The notes beneath the pieces are model-generated. The model worked only from the letters and a program-made list of their open reading frames with translations. It did not search any database and was not told where the DNA came from. From positions 1-64,000 of the forward strand of contig JABSPZ010000006.1 in NCBI GenBank assembly GCA_013213785.1: a stretch of DNA of 64,000 nucleotides. Direction: 5' to 3'. Source of the stretch: Henriciella sp. Its GTDB lineage: Bacteria > Pseudomonadota > Alphaproteobacteria > Caulobacterales > Hyphomonadaceae. Shown in pieces: positions 44,310 to 53,172 of this stretch. The first letter of the stretch is position 1. The number at the start of each line of letters is the position of its first letter. Made by a program: the position numbers and the translations under genes.

Positions 44310-45881
44310 CTAGCCGCCCACACGCCGTTCTTGGCCAGCCCAATATGGCTCGCGCAGATCCTTGCGTAGGATTTTGCCTGACGGATTGCGTGGCAAAGCT
44401 TCAATGAAGTCGACCGATTTCGGACATTTATAACCTGCAATCTTCTCACGCGCCCAAGCGATAATGCTGTCCGGGCTTGGATCGGTCCCTTCTTTAGCGA
44501 CGATAATCGCTTTCACAGCCTCACCCCATTTTTCATCTGGGATGCCGATCACAGCGACATCAGCAACATCCGGATGCCCAAAGATCGCGTTTTCAACTTC
44601 GGCCGGATACACGTTCTCGCCGCCGGACACGATCATGTCCTTCACGCGATCATGGATGAAGAGGAAGCCGTCTTCATCGAAATAGCCTGCATCCCCGGTA
44701 TGGAAGAAGCCGTTTCGAATAGCGTCCTCGGTCGCCTCAGGACGGTTCCAATAGCCTTTCATGACGAAGCCAGATTGGATCACGATCTCGCCGACCTCGC
44801 CGGTCGGGACAGGCTCACCGGCTGCGTCGACACAGCGAATGATGGTGGAAGGGTATGGCACACCGCAGGAGCGGAGTTTGCCCCAGCTTGGATTGTGCGC
44901 CTCGGGCGGCAAATAAGTGCCACCACCAACAGTCTCGGTCAGGCCATAGAGCTGTGTGAACTGAGCGCCCATCACTTCCACGGCGGTTTTCAACAAGTCC
45001 TCCGTGATCGGCGAAGCGCCGTAAAAGACTTGTTTCAGCGTGGAATAATCGCGTTCTCGGAAGTCGGGCATTTGCGACAGCATCAAAATCACGGCGGGAA
45101 CCCAGAAAGCGTGATTGATCTTCTGACTTTCGATCAAGTCGAGGATTTCAGCCGGATTGATCTCGGGCAGCACAACCGTTTTCGCGCCTTGCGCCGTCGC
45201 CAGCAGACCCGCATTCACACCCGCGACATGGAAAAGCGGCATCGCGTTCATCACGACCTCGCCAGCATCATAGCCCGCCCATTGCAGAGACCCTGCCTGC
45301 TCCATGAAGGACTCGTAGTTCGCATTGGTCAGCATAACGCCTTTTGGAAGGCCCGTCGTACCAGACGTATAGAGCTGGATGACGTCATCATCGTCTAGCG
45401 TCTTCGCATCTGGCGCGGCGCTGTTTTGGCCATCCCGCCATGAGGAATATTCCAGCCAACCTTCGCGCTCACCCTCAACTGCGATGATATGCTCAAGGTG
45501 CGGACACTCGTCTTTGATCTGGTCGATCATATCGAACCATTCCGGCCCAACAAACAGGACAGAGACCTGGGCATCGGACAAAATGAATTGAACCTCAGGC
45601 GCCGCGAGGCGGGTATTCACGGCGTTCATGACAGCTCGGATTTTGGCGCAGCCATAGAGCATCTCATAATAGAGCGCTGTGTTCTTTGCGAGATATCCGA
45701 CACGTTGATTGGGGCCGACACCAAGGGCGCTTAGGCCATGTCCAACTTGATTGGCGCGGGTGTCTAACTCAGCAAAGGTTGTTTCTTCGCCCTTACACCA
45801 AAACGCGACTTCACTGCCGCGTTGTTCTGCTTGGACCCGCGGAACATCCGCAACATGCGGCATAGTTTTCGTATCGAGCAT
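44310..45881 (-). CDS. Acyl-CoA synthetase (AMP-dependent, FadD-like)
   Basis: 523 residues of the adenylate-forming superfamily. The P-loop signature is IQLYTSGTTGLPKGVMLTN, followed by FTQLYGLTETVG, GFFHTGDAGYFDEDGF and the hinge and C-terminal motif RVKDMIVSGGENVYPAE, then PRNPSGKILRKDLR with the catalytic Lys. It activates a carboxylic acid with ATP and CoA. The chain length is unknown; medium to long chain is most likely. First gene of a three-gene cluster with the aminotransferase and sulfotransferase. Confidence 0.9.
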   Translation of the reverse strand: MLDTKTMPHVADVPRVQAEQRGSEVAFWCKGEETTFAELDTRANQVGHGLSALGVGPNQRVGYLAKNTALYYEMLYGCAKIRAVMNAVNTRLAAPEVQFILSDAQVSVLFVGPEWFDMIDQIKDECPHLEHIIAVEGEREGWLEYSSWRDGQNSAAPDAKTLDDDDVIQLYTSGTTGLPKGVMLTNANYESFMEQAGSLQWAGYDAGEVVMNAMPLFHVAGVNAGLLATAQGAKTVVLPEINPAEILDLIESQKINHAFWVPAVILMLSQMPDFRERDYSTLKQVFYGASPITEDLLKTAVEVMGAQFTQLYGLTETVGGGTYLPPEAHNPSWGKLRSCGVPYPSTIIRCVDAAGEPVPTGEVGEIVIQSGFVMKGYWNRPEATEDAIRNGFFHTGDAGYFDEDGFLFIHDRVKDMIVSGGENVYPAEVENAIFGHPDVADVAVIGIPDEKWGEAVKAIIVAKEGTDPSPDSIIAWAREKIAGYKCPKSVDFIEALPRNPSGKILRKDLREPYWAGQERRVGG

Positions 45882-45997
45882 GGCCGATCATCTCCCAGAA
45901 ATTTTGTATTTTCATTTGTTTTAGGCAACATTCTGGACTTGGAAAGCCTAATCGAACACGGTTAGGGTTCACTCGACGTCTGGGGAGGCAATCAAGC

Positions 45998-46945
45998 ATG
46001 GCAAACGCCCAAAGTATAATTCTTCATCAGTTTGATCGCTCGCCTTACTCGGAGAAAATCCGATTGGCGCTCCGAATGAAGAATTTGGGCTGGGTCTCGG
46101 TGGAAATTCCATCCATCATGCCAAAGCCAGATCTGATGCCGCTGACCGGTGGCTATCGCCGCACACCCGTCATGCAAATTGGCGCCGATATCTTCTGCGA
46201 TACGTCCATCATGCTGAGCGAGCTCGAAAAGCGGTTCCAGATCCCCGCATTGAACCTGCCGGGTCATGAGGGTCTTGCGCAAATGGTCGCCGCTTGGACA
46301 GACGGAAAGTGGTTCCAAACCAGCGTTGCCGTCATTTTCGGCGCGATTGGCGAGCATATGCCGCAAGAATTCATCGACGACCGCACCAAAATGTCCGGCC
46401 GCGCCTTCGACGTCGAAGCCATGAAAGCCGCCGCCCCCTTTATGCAGGATCAATGGCGCAGCCAGCTGATGTGGATCGAAGACCGCCTTGCGGGTGGGCG
46501 CTCCGCGGGAACAGGTGATTGGCTGGTCGGCACCAAGCCGGGCATGGTCGACGTCCACGCCTATATGAACCCCTGGTTCGTCGAGAAGAATATTCCAGAC
46601 TTCTTAGAAACCTGTTTTGAGAATGCACCTCTGACCAAGGATTGGTATCGCCGCCTGAAAGAGTTCAAAGGCCAGGCGCCTGAGGAAATTAGCGGCGCAG
46701 ACGCCGTTGAGATCGCAAACCACGCCGCGCCGCGCTTGAAGCCAGCCTCAACTGCGGGCGACCTGGGGGACTTCGAGCCGGGCGATCGCGTCGCCATCGC
46801 GCCCGATGATTATGCCAAGGACTGGGTTGAGGGTGATCTCGTGATTGCGAACTCTGAGCGCGTCATCATCGCCCGCCAGGATGAACGCGCAGACAATCTG
46901 CACGTTCACTTCCCGCGCGTTGGCTATGTTCTGCGCCAGGCGTAA
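45998..46945 (+). CDS. Glutathione S-transferase family protein
   Basis: 315 residues. The N-terminal thioredoxin-like domain has IILHQFDRSPYSEKIRLALRMKNLG, with serine at the active position (SPYSEK), and TGGYRRTPVMQIGADIFCDTSIMLSELE. The helical C-terminal domain has GDWLVGTKPGMVDVHAYMNPW. An extra 80-residue tail (FEPGDRVAIAPDDYAKDW) is not usual for GSTs. It may detoxify electrophiles; the substrate is unknown. Its end overlaps the convergent alternative oxidase gene by 22 bases. Confidence 0.85.
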   Translation: MANAQSIILHQFDRSPYSEKIRLALRMKNLGWVSVEIPSIMPKPDLMPLTGGYRRTPVMQIGADIFCDTSIMLSELEKRFQIPALNLPGHEGLAQMVAAWTDGKWFQTSVAVIFGAIGEHMPQEFIDDRTKMSGRAFDVEAMKAAAPFMQDQWRSQLMWIEDRLAGGRSAGTGDWLVGTKPGMVDVHAYMNPWFVEKNIPDFLETCFENAPLTKDWYRRLKEFKGQAPEEISGADAVEIANHAAPRLKPASTAGDLGDFEPGDRVAIAPDDYAKDWVEGDLVIANSERVIIARQDERADNLHVHFPRVGYVLRQA

Positions 46946-47589
46946 GCTGGGGCAGGTTCAGCTTCACCTGTCGGTTCATCGCCCGCGATCAGCGTATCGG
47001 CGAAATAATGGTTGCGGTCCCGGTGCCCGGCTTCGTCTTCGCGTACGGCGATAACGACATCCCGAAGCCGCGCATTCGCAGGCAGATCCCAATAGTCGAT
47101 GGCGATTTGCGGCGCTGGTCCGTTCTCTAATCGGCCTTCGTCAATCTCTCGCAGGTAATGCGTATAGCTAGTCACGGCCTCTTCCTCGAAATACCCAATC
47201 ACGCGGTGCGCTGTCTTTGGCGCGAACAGGTAGAGGAAGAAGTAGAAATTATAGAAGATCGCCTGCGCGATCATGATCAGACCGCGTTCGAACAGAGTGG
47301 GCTGCGCGACCTGAATGAAGGTCATCAAGTGCATGCGCTCATTTTCGGCCTCATCCAAAAGCTCTTTGACCCAGCCTTGATCATCACGCATGCGCCGGAT
47401 TGACCGGAGGTGCTGCAAGAGCCCCGCGACCATGCCCGGAACCGCCGCGACGGTCTCCAGCACAACGGCGCGGTGGCCATAGCGTTTGCGAAAAAATAGA
47501 TCGGCGAAAAAGCGCAGGAACTTTACGAATGCAAAGGCGATACGATCCCTCAGCCCTTCGGGTTTGCGGTGGGGTTCAACATAGCTCAT
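46924..47589 (-). CDS. Alternative oxidase (AOX, ubiquinol oxidase)
   Basis: 221 residues with the di-iron carboxylate motifs of AOX: VLETVAAVPGMV, LLDEAENERMHL, FEEEAVTSYTHYL and REDEAGHRDRNH, giving all four glutamates and two histidines. It oxidises ubiquinol and reduces oxygen to water without proton pumping. A membrane-binding helix is present (MIAQAIFYNFYFFLYLF). It is found in only some alphaproteobacteria and gives cyanide-resistant respiration. It overlaps the convergent GST gene end. Confidence 0.92.
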   Translation of the reverse strand: MSYVEPHRKPEGLRDRIAFAFVKFLRFFADLFFRKRYGHRAVVLETVAAVPGMVAGLLQHLRSIRRMRDDQGWVKELLDEAENERMHLMTFIQVAQPTLFERGLIMIAQAIFYNFYFFLYLFAPKTAHRVIGYFEEEAVTSYTHYLREIDEGRLENGPAPQIAIDYWDLPANARLRDVVIAVREDEAGHRDRNHYFADTLIAGDEPTGEAEPAPAYAWRRT

Positions 47590-47687
47590 TTGCGATCTCC
47601 TTGGCCTTACAGAGGCTAGTTAAGATCCCCTAAGACGGGCGTGAGACGCAGAATTGCCGCGCGACAGAATGTGCCAACTGTTTCGGC

Positions 47688-49745
47688 TTAACAGGCCTTA
47701 TCGAACCGATACGCCACAAAATGAACAGGGTCGCCATTTGAGTAGTTGAGCGCGTAGACCGGATCAGATTCCGTCACGCAGAGGGCGGCATCGCTTGCTT
47801 GCTCAAGAAGGGCATCACGCACCTCAGCAGCGGGTGGGATACAATCCTCACCCAGCGCTTCGCATCGACGTGGCGGGCTGCCCAGCCCTTCCAAATTGAC
47901 CAGATAGACAACCGGGTAAGCCGCCTCTTCCTCTGGCAAGATCATGGGCGTTTCTGGGGGGTGCAAGTTCTGCGTACCAAATGTCATCACATAGGACGGC
48001 TCGGCATAGCCGACCGCTAGAATACGTTCCGGGCTCGCTAGGCCACTTTCACAAGTCTCACTCGGTACACCGCAAACATCTTGCAAGGCGACGCGCGCGC
48101 TTTCCGTTGGCTGCGCCCAGAGCTGGCTTGGCAACATATCGGTCCGCACGTGCCAGCCAAGGAACAGGCTAACGAGAACGCTAAGGGCTGCAGCCGCGCC
48201 AAGCTTGCGCATAAAGACTGCGATGCAAGACCCAACTAGAACCAGCGCCCCGAGCCCCCAGAACCAAAGCGGGAAATTCACGTAGGCGGCCCATTGCTCA
48301 ATCACAATCTCTGGCGCGACGGTTTTGAAATCGCCAGCGGCCTCCGTCTTGATCAGACGCGCAGCCATAGGTGAGCTGACAAAGAGCAATAGCGCCCCGC
48401 CAAAGGCATAGACCCCAAAGCTGAGCCATTTAGAAAGCGGCACTTTCGCGCCGTCCATCATTTTAACCCCGGCCCAGCCGCAGAGCAGTCCCATCGCGGG
48501 ATAGGCTGGCATGATATAGTGGCTGAGGCGTGTCGGCATCAGCTCGAAGAAGATCGTTGTGAGCAGCGCCCACGCCACCAGAAAGCGAACAGCGCGCGTT
48601 TCTTCCGTCACCGGCGCAGTATCCGCCATGGACCAACGCGTCTGCCATTCAGGGCGCGTGCTGAGCCACCAGAAACCCACGATAATCAATCCGGCAAAGG
48701 CCGACGGCGCCCCGTTCCCAAGCTCGCCAGGCAGGATCCAGGTCGCGAGCGCCGTTAGCGCCCCCAGGGCCAGCAGGACGAACATCGCATCTGTGCCTCG
48801 CTTGCGCGCTGCATCGGTTGATCCGCGGAGATGTTTCCAAGCCAGCGTCATGCCCGGGAGCAGCAACAGAACGGCCGGGAAGAACCAAACTGGAATATGG
48901 CTCAAATGATAAAGCGGCCAGCCAGCATGGCCCTCTGAGGCGCCCGCAAATTTATCTTTGAGGTCCTTTCCGATGGCGCCTTCTAGGAAGGTTCCATCCG
49001 TCGCGAATTGGATCGCAATCAACCACGGTAAGAACATTGCGGCGGCGAGCGCAGGGCCGGGCCACCAGATTAGTGGTCGCCACCAATCTCCGCCTTTGCC
49101 TTCGCCAGCTTTCGCCCAAACCCAAGCCCCGAAGCCTGCATAAGCGGCAACCATGGGCGTGACCGGGCCTTTGATCAGGAGGCCGCACCCCATCGCGAAC
49201 CAGAAGATCAAGGCCATACGCTTGGGGTTCTCAGCCTGCCCAGTATAGAGCCGCGCGAGCGCACCGATCCCCCAGGTCGTGAGGAAGACCAAGACGCCGT
49301 CTGTCTTCGAAATATGCGCCTCACTTGTTAAGAGCAGGGTCGCTCCAAACAAAGCCGCACCCAGAAAAGCTGCGCGCCGGCCAATCAGAGCGATCCCGCA
49401 CCAAAACGTCGCCAACGTCGCGAGCGCTGCGCCGAGCCAGCTCGGCACGCGATAGGTCCAAATGTCGAGCTTTTCTTCGTCGCCCAGCGCATGGGTCGCA
49501 CCCGCCTGCAACCAATGAATGCCAGCGGGTTTTTTGTTCCGATACTCATCCTGATACCGAATGATCAGATAGTCGCCGGTTTCAATATATTGCTTAGAGG
49601 CTTGTGCGAAACGGCTCTCATCGCGGTCCAATGCCGGGAGGTTGAAAACACCAGGCGCCGCTGCCGTCAGCGTAATCGCGAACAGTAAGACCCAAGCTTT
49701 CCAGCCAGATGAGAGACGAGCGAGCATATCCATAAGTTTGCTCAT
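47688..49745 (-). CDS. ArnT-like (PMT/GT-C) membrane glycosyltransferase
   Basis: About 685 residues from ATG 49745 (GGAGG nine bases upstream). The N-terminal half has roughly 11-12 helices with the GT-C motif PALDRDESRFAQASKQYIETGDY, where the Asp-Glu pair is the catalytic DE, and YRNKKPAGIHWLQAGATH. Members transfer sugar from undecaprenyl phosphate to lipid A, arabinogalactan or proteins on the periplasmic side. The target here is unknown. A soluble C-terminal part (from about 570) has paired cysteines. Divergent from the dicarboxylate symporter. Confidence 0.85.
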   Translation of the reverse strand: MSKLMDMLARLSSGWKAWVLLFAITLTAAAPGVFNLPALDRDESRFAQASKQYIETGDYLIIRYQDEYRNKKPAGIHWLQAGATHALGDEEKLDIWTYRVPSWLGAALATLATFWCGIALIGRRAAFLGAALFGATLLLTSEAHISKTDGVLVFLTTWGIGALARLYTGQAENPKRMALIFWFAMGCGLLIKGPVTPMVAAYAGFGAWVWAKAGEGKGGDWWRPLIWWPGPALAAAMFLPWLIAIQFATDGTFLEGAIGKDLKDKFAGASEGHAGWPLYHLSHIPVWFFPAVLLLLPGMTLAWKHLRGSTDAARKRGTDAMFVLLALGALTALATWILPGELGNGAPSAFAGLIIVGFWWLSTRPEWQTRWSMADTAPVTEETRAVRFLVAWALLTTIFFELMPTRLSHYIMPAYPAMGLLCGWAGVKMMDGAKVPLSKWLSFGVYAFGGALLLFVSSPMAARLIKTEAAGDFKTVAPEIVIEQWAAYVNFPLWFWGLGALVLVGSCIAVFMRKLGAAAALSVLVSLFLGWHVRTDMLPSQLWAQPTESARVALQDVCGVPSETCESGLASPERILAVGYAEPSYVMTFGTQNLHPPETPMILPEEEAAYPVVYLVNLEGLGSPPRRCEALGEDCIPPAAEVRDALLEQASDAALCVTESDPVYALNYSNGDPVHFVAYRFDKAC

Positions 49746-49820
49746 ATCCTGAGCCTCCGCCGTTGAATAGCAGGACAATGCGGACTAGCGTCTCTCAAAC
49801 GCATAAAAATGGGAGAGGGC

Positions 49821-51164
49821 ATGTCCTGGTGGTTCAAGATTGATCTTTGGAAGCGCGTCATCGTTGCGCTCATTCTAGGTTTAGCCTGCGGCCTCGGTCT
49901 GCGTTACGGCATGGGCGCGGAAGCGGGCGGCGCATTTGCAGAAAGCTGGATAAGCTGGGCGGGTGATCTGTTTCTTCGATTGATCCGCATGCTCATAGTC
50001 CCCTTGATCTTCTTCACGCTTGTGTCGGGGATTATTGCGATGGGGGATCCAAAACGCCTAGGCAGCTTGGGCGTTCGCACGATCGCGACATACTTCTTCA
50101 CCACCGCGATTGCGGTCACACTCGGCCTCATCATGGCGACGATCTTCCAGCCTGGGGCCAGCCTCTCTCCAGAGACCTTCGCCGGCGCGGACACAAGCCG
50201 CATGAGTGATGTCGCTGAAAGAGCGGCACAAGCGGGCGGCATTGTGGATCGATTGCTCGCTATTGTTCCAACCAACCCAGTTCAGGCTTTAGCGACCGGC
50301 AATATTCTGCAGATCATTTTCTTCGCGATCATGTTCGGTGTCGGTATTCTGATGGCGGGCAAGATTGCCGAGCCTGTCGCAAAATGGTTTGACGGCGCCT
50401 CTGAAGCGATGATGAAAGTGACGATTATCGTCATGGAAACCGCGCCGATTGGCGTGTTTGCGCTGATGGCAACCGTCATGGCGACACAGGGTCTTGGCGT
50501 GCTGCAAAGTCTCGGCACTCTAGCGATTGCGCTCTATCTGGCCTGCTTCATCCACATCATTGTGACCTATGGCGGCCTGATCATCAAAGGCACACTCCGC
50601 CTGCCCTTCATTCCGTTCATGCGCGGCATCACAGATGCGCAGGCCGTCGCCTATTCGACCGCCAGTTCGTCCGCGACCCTCCCCGTGACGATCACCTGCG
50701 CGGAAGAAAACCTTGGGATTGATAAAGCCGTCGCGGGTTCTGTCCTGCCACTCGGCGCCACCATTAATATGGACGGCACCGCGATCTACATCGGCATGGT
50801 CGCCCTGTTTGGTGCGCAAGCCATGGGCATCGAAGTGAGCCTCACTCAATATGTCCTAGTGGCCGTGATGGCGACTTTGGTCTCGATTGGCGCTGCAGGC
50901 ATCCCGAGTGCTGGACTTTTCCTGTCAGGCTTGGCGCTCGCGCAAGTCGGCATCCCGGAAGAGCAGGCCTTCCTGATCATCGGCTTCATCCTGCCCTTTG
51001 ATCGACTACTCGATATGATGCGGACGCTGACCAATGTGACCGGTGACAGCGCTGTGGCAACGGCAGTTGCGAAATGGGAAGGTGAGCTGAACGAGGATGT
51101 TTTCCGCGCTCAGGACAATCTCTCAGCGCATGTCGATGAAAGAGATACCGCGTCCACGGCCTAG
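49821..51164 (+). CDS. Dicarboxylate/amino acid:cation symporter (DAACS family)
   Basis: About 447 residues with eight helices and two re-entrant loops. Diagnostic motifs are STASSSATLPVTITCAEE (serine-rich loop) and PLGATINMDGTAIYIGM (NMDGT cation site), then AGIPSAGLFLSGLAL and DRLLDMMRTLTNVTGDS. It brings dicarboxylates or glutamate into the cell with Na+ or H+. GGGAGAGGGC just before ATG 49821 supports this start over one at 49809. The last four bases overlap the convergent oxyR gene. Confidence 0.9.
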   Translation: MSWWFKIDLWKRVIVALILGLACGLGLRYGMGAEAGGAFAESWISWAGDLFLRLIRMLIVPLIFFTLVSGIIAMGDPKRLGSLGVRTIATYFFTTAIAVTLGLIMATIFQPGASLSPETFAGADTSRMSDVAERAAQAGGIVDRLLAIVPTNPVQALATGNILQIIFFAIMFGVGILMAGKIAEPVAKWFDGASEAMMKVTIIVMETAPIGVFALMATVMATQGLGVLQSLGTLAIALYLACFIHIIVTYGGLIIKGTLRLPFIPFMRGITDAQAVAYSTASSSATLPVTITCAEENLGIDKAVAGSVLPLGATINMDGTAIYIGMVALFGAQAMGIEVSLTQYVLVAVMATLVSIGAAGIPSAGLFLSGLALAQVGIPEEQAFLIIGFILPFDRLLDMMRTLTNVTGDSAVATAVAKWEGELNEDVFRAQDNLSAHVDERDTASTA

Positions 51165-52054
51165 ATCGCGCCGCGAACAATCTCGCCAATCATTTTTGCT
51201 TCACTGGCGCGCGGAGAGCCCGTGCGCCAGGCGATGCCGATGCGGCGTCCAATCAAGGGGGTTTCAAAGGCTTGCAGATCGACATCCGCGCCTGACGTCA
51301 CGCCCGCATCAATCGCGAGCTTCGGCAATAAGGAGACGCCAAGTCCTCCTGCAACCATGTGCACCAAAGTCGGCAGGCTCGTGGCGGTGACATCCGCGCC
51401 GCCCCGTTTGCTGGGTAGGCGACAGATCGACAGGGCGTGATCACGCAAGCAGTGCCCGTCTTCCAGGAGCAGCACATACTCATCCAATAGATCCGAGGAT
51501 TTGAGATTGTCGCGATCCGTCAAGCTGTGTCCTGGCGGCGCGACGAGTAGGAATTCATCTTCGCCCAAGTCCATCGTTTCAACACCAGGCGCCTCCCAGG
51601 GCAGGGCGATCAGCGCCGCGTCGAGTTTGCGGCTCCGCAGCGCTTCTAAGAGACGATCCGTTTGGTCCTCACGTAGATACAGCTTCAAGCTTGGATGGGC
51701 CGCGCGCAGGGCTTTCAACGTCTTGGGCAATAGGAATGGAGCAATGGTTGGAATCGCGCCCAACCGAAACGCTCCCGTCAAAGGCGCACCCGCTTGTTGT
51801 GCCGCGGAGACGAGGTCAGCTGTATCGGAAAGAATACCACGTGCCCGCTCTACCGCCGCTTCACCGGCCTGTGTGAGCGACGCTCCACGCGCCTCTCGCT
51901 CGATCAATTGAACGCTGAGCAGGCCTTCAATCTCTTTGATGGCCGCAGATAAGGTTGGCTGCGTCACATGACAGGCCTCAGCCGCTTTGGAGAACGATCC
52001 ATTATCGGCGACGGCGCATAAAAACTCGAGTTGGCGGAGCGTAGGTAGATGCAT
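51161..52054 (-). CDS. oxyR: OxyR, LysR-type hydrogen peroxide sensor
   Basis: 297 residues. The N-terminal helix-turn-helix reads QLEFLCAVADNGSFSKAAEACHVTQPTLSAAIKE. The redox pair is in LLLEDGHCLRDHALSICR, Cys202 and Cys211, the same nine-residue spacing as Cys199-Cys208 in E. coli, so peroxide sensing is probably kept. It activates catalase and other peroxide defence genes; none is adjacent. It is convergent with the symporter and its promoter faces the 52055-52389 gap. Confidence 0.92.
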   Translation of the reverse strand: MHLPTLRQLEFLCAVADNGSFSKAAEACHVTQPTLSAAIKEIEGLLSVQLIEREARGASLTQAGEAAVERARGILSDTADLVSAAQQAGAPLTGAFRLGAIPTIAPFLLPKTLKALRAAHPSLKLYLREDQTDRLLEALRSRKLDAALIALPWEAPGVETMDLGEDEFLLVAPPGHSLTDRDNLKSSDLLDEYVLLLEDGHCLRDHALSICRLPSKRGGADVTATSLPTLVHMVAGGLGVSLLPKLAIDAGVTSGADVDLQAFETPLIGRRIGIAWRTGSPRASEAKMIGEIVRGAI

Positions 52055-52194
52055 AGGTTCTATCTATCCTTTCAACTCGAATTATCAATTATTTAAACAG
52101 TAAATCCTGGCCTATGTTCACGCTTAGTTGATTGGAATGGCAAGGCCCAAGGCTTGAAGCGGTGCGAACCGACACCATTTCAATCAGGCACCGA

Positions 52195-52316
52195 GGGACT
52201 CCTAAGCCCCGGTTCAGAACGCAGCGGTGGCAACCGATCCCCAATCCCTCTTGCCGCCGAAATGCGCGGTCCTGCCGGCCGCTTATTAAGGTTCTCCGGC
52301 AGGACCATCGCACTTT
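52195..52316 (+). ncRNA. Structured RNA candidate with two 17-base-loop hairpins
   Basis: The gap 52055-52389 holds no gene but strong secondary structure. CGGTGGCAA (52225-52233) pairs with TTGCCGCCG (52251-52259) with one G-U pair, and GGTCCTGCCGG (52268-52278) pairs perfectly with CCGGCAGGACC (52296-52306). Both loops are 17 bases. The first loop is C-rich (ATCCCCAATCCCTC), a form common in ribosome-site-binding small RNAs. CACTTTTC follows the second stem as a weak terminator. The strand and exact ends are uncertain. It could be a free small RNA or a leader of the GNAT gene. Confidence 0.4.
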
Positions 52317-52389
52317 TCAAAAATCCACTGTCAAATCGTGACTAAGATTTGACTTGCTAAGCCGACGCATAAGCGCATGTTACCAACCC

Positions 52390-52980
52390 ATGGATCTAAC
52401 AGCACCTGGCCTCGAAAACGATTTCATAAAGCTCGTTCCGCTCGATGAGCAGTTCCGCGAGGATTTACGCTCGAATGACACCGCTGAGCATATGTGGTCA
52501 TCCCTACCGGCCATTCAGCGCGGTGCTGGGTTCGACGCCTATTATGATCATGTCCAACGCCAAGCCACGACCGGCGAAATGTACGCGTTTGCGCTGCTGG
52601 ACCCAAATGATGGCGATCGATTCGTCGGCGTCACGGCACTCGTTAGTCCGAACAAAATGCATCGGCGCGTTCGTCTGGGATACACCTGGCTTGAACCGCA
52701 CCTGCGCGGACGAGGTATCTATGCTGCCACTCAAAAGTTGCTGATTGAACGTGCTCTCGCATGGGGGGCGAAACGGGTTGAGTGGTTTGTCGAAGAACCA
52801 AACACCCGGGCGATCCGAGCCATCCAATCGCTCGGTGCGATCAAAGAAGGCACGCTTCGCCAATATGAGAAATTCGCCGATGGCGAGTGGGTGAATGTCG
52901 TGGTCCTGTCCATGGTCCGCGACGAAGCGAAAGAAGCGATCCGCCGCCTGGGCCTCATTATGACAGAGTCCGAGGCTTGA
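52390..52980 (+). CDS. GNAT-family N-acetyltransferase (RimJ/RimL-like)
   Basis: 196 residues from ATG 52390. The core pattern is ENDFIKLVPLDEQFREDL, FVGVTALVSPNKMHRRVRLGYTWLEPHLRGRGIYAATQKLL (acetyl-CoA loop RGRGI) and VEWFVEEPNTRAIRAIQSLGAIKEGTLRQYEKFADG, matching RimJ/RimL-type acetyltransferases. These acetylate N-termini of ribosomal proteins or small amines; the target is unknown. The region before it is hairpin-rich (52195-52316). An ATG at 52354 would extend into that region and lacks a ribosome site. Confidence 0.85.
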   Translation: MDLTAPGLENDFIKLVPLDEQFREDLRSNDTAEHMWSSLPAIQRGAGFDAYYDHVQRQATTGEMYAFALLDPNDGDRFVGVTALVSPNKMHRRVRLGYTWLEPHLRGRGIYAATQKLLIERALAWGAKRVEWFVEEPNTRAIRAIQSLGAIKEGTLRQYEKFADGEWVNVVVLSMVRDEAKEAIRRLGLIMTESEA

Positions 52981-53044
52981 TTCTTATCCACAGCCGTGCT
53001 TTACGCGTCGCCCAATCACCGCACTGACAGTACGTGCGCGTTGA

Positions 53045-53153
53045 CCGGGACTTGAGCCCGGCGATGTCCCCCACTCGGCGAAGGCTCGCTCAGTGGGGCG
53101 CTACTGCTTTGTGTTGATGGGAAGAGCGCTTATCTCTTTGCTTGAAAAGAGAT
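53045..53153 (+). promoter_or_regulatory. Structured ffh leader RNA
   Basis: Three hairpins sit in the 193-base gap before ffh: CCGGG/CCCGG (53045-53049 with 53057-53061), CCCCACT/AGTGGGG (53069-53075 with 53092-53098) and ATCTCTTT/AAAGAGAT (53132-53139 with 53146-53153). The last stem ends just before the ribosome site AAAAGGAGTG. A structured 5' leader (ffh motif) is described upstream of ffh in alphaproteobacteria, so this may be that element. The function is not settled. Confidence 0.5.
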
Positions 53154-53172
53154 CGGCAAAAGGAGTGACGCG

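Noticed and set aside
44574-45398. 274-codon plus-strand frame inside the acyl-CoA ligase
   Set aside because: Antisense to conserved ligase motifs; no ribosome site or family similarity.
52089-52313. Minus-strand 74-codon frame in the GNAT upstream gap
   Set aside because: It runs through both hairpins and has no plausible start; RNA structure explains the region better.
52055-52389. SRP (4.5S) RNA or tmRNA in this gap
   Set aside because: The conserved SRP tetraloop region (GGTCAGG, GGAAGG, AGCAGCC) and a tmRNA tag frame are both absent.
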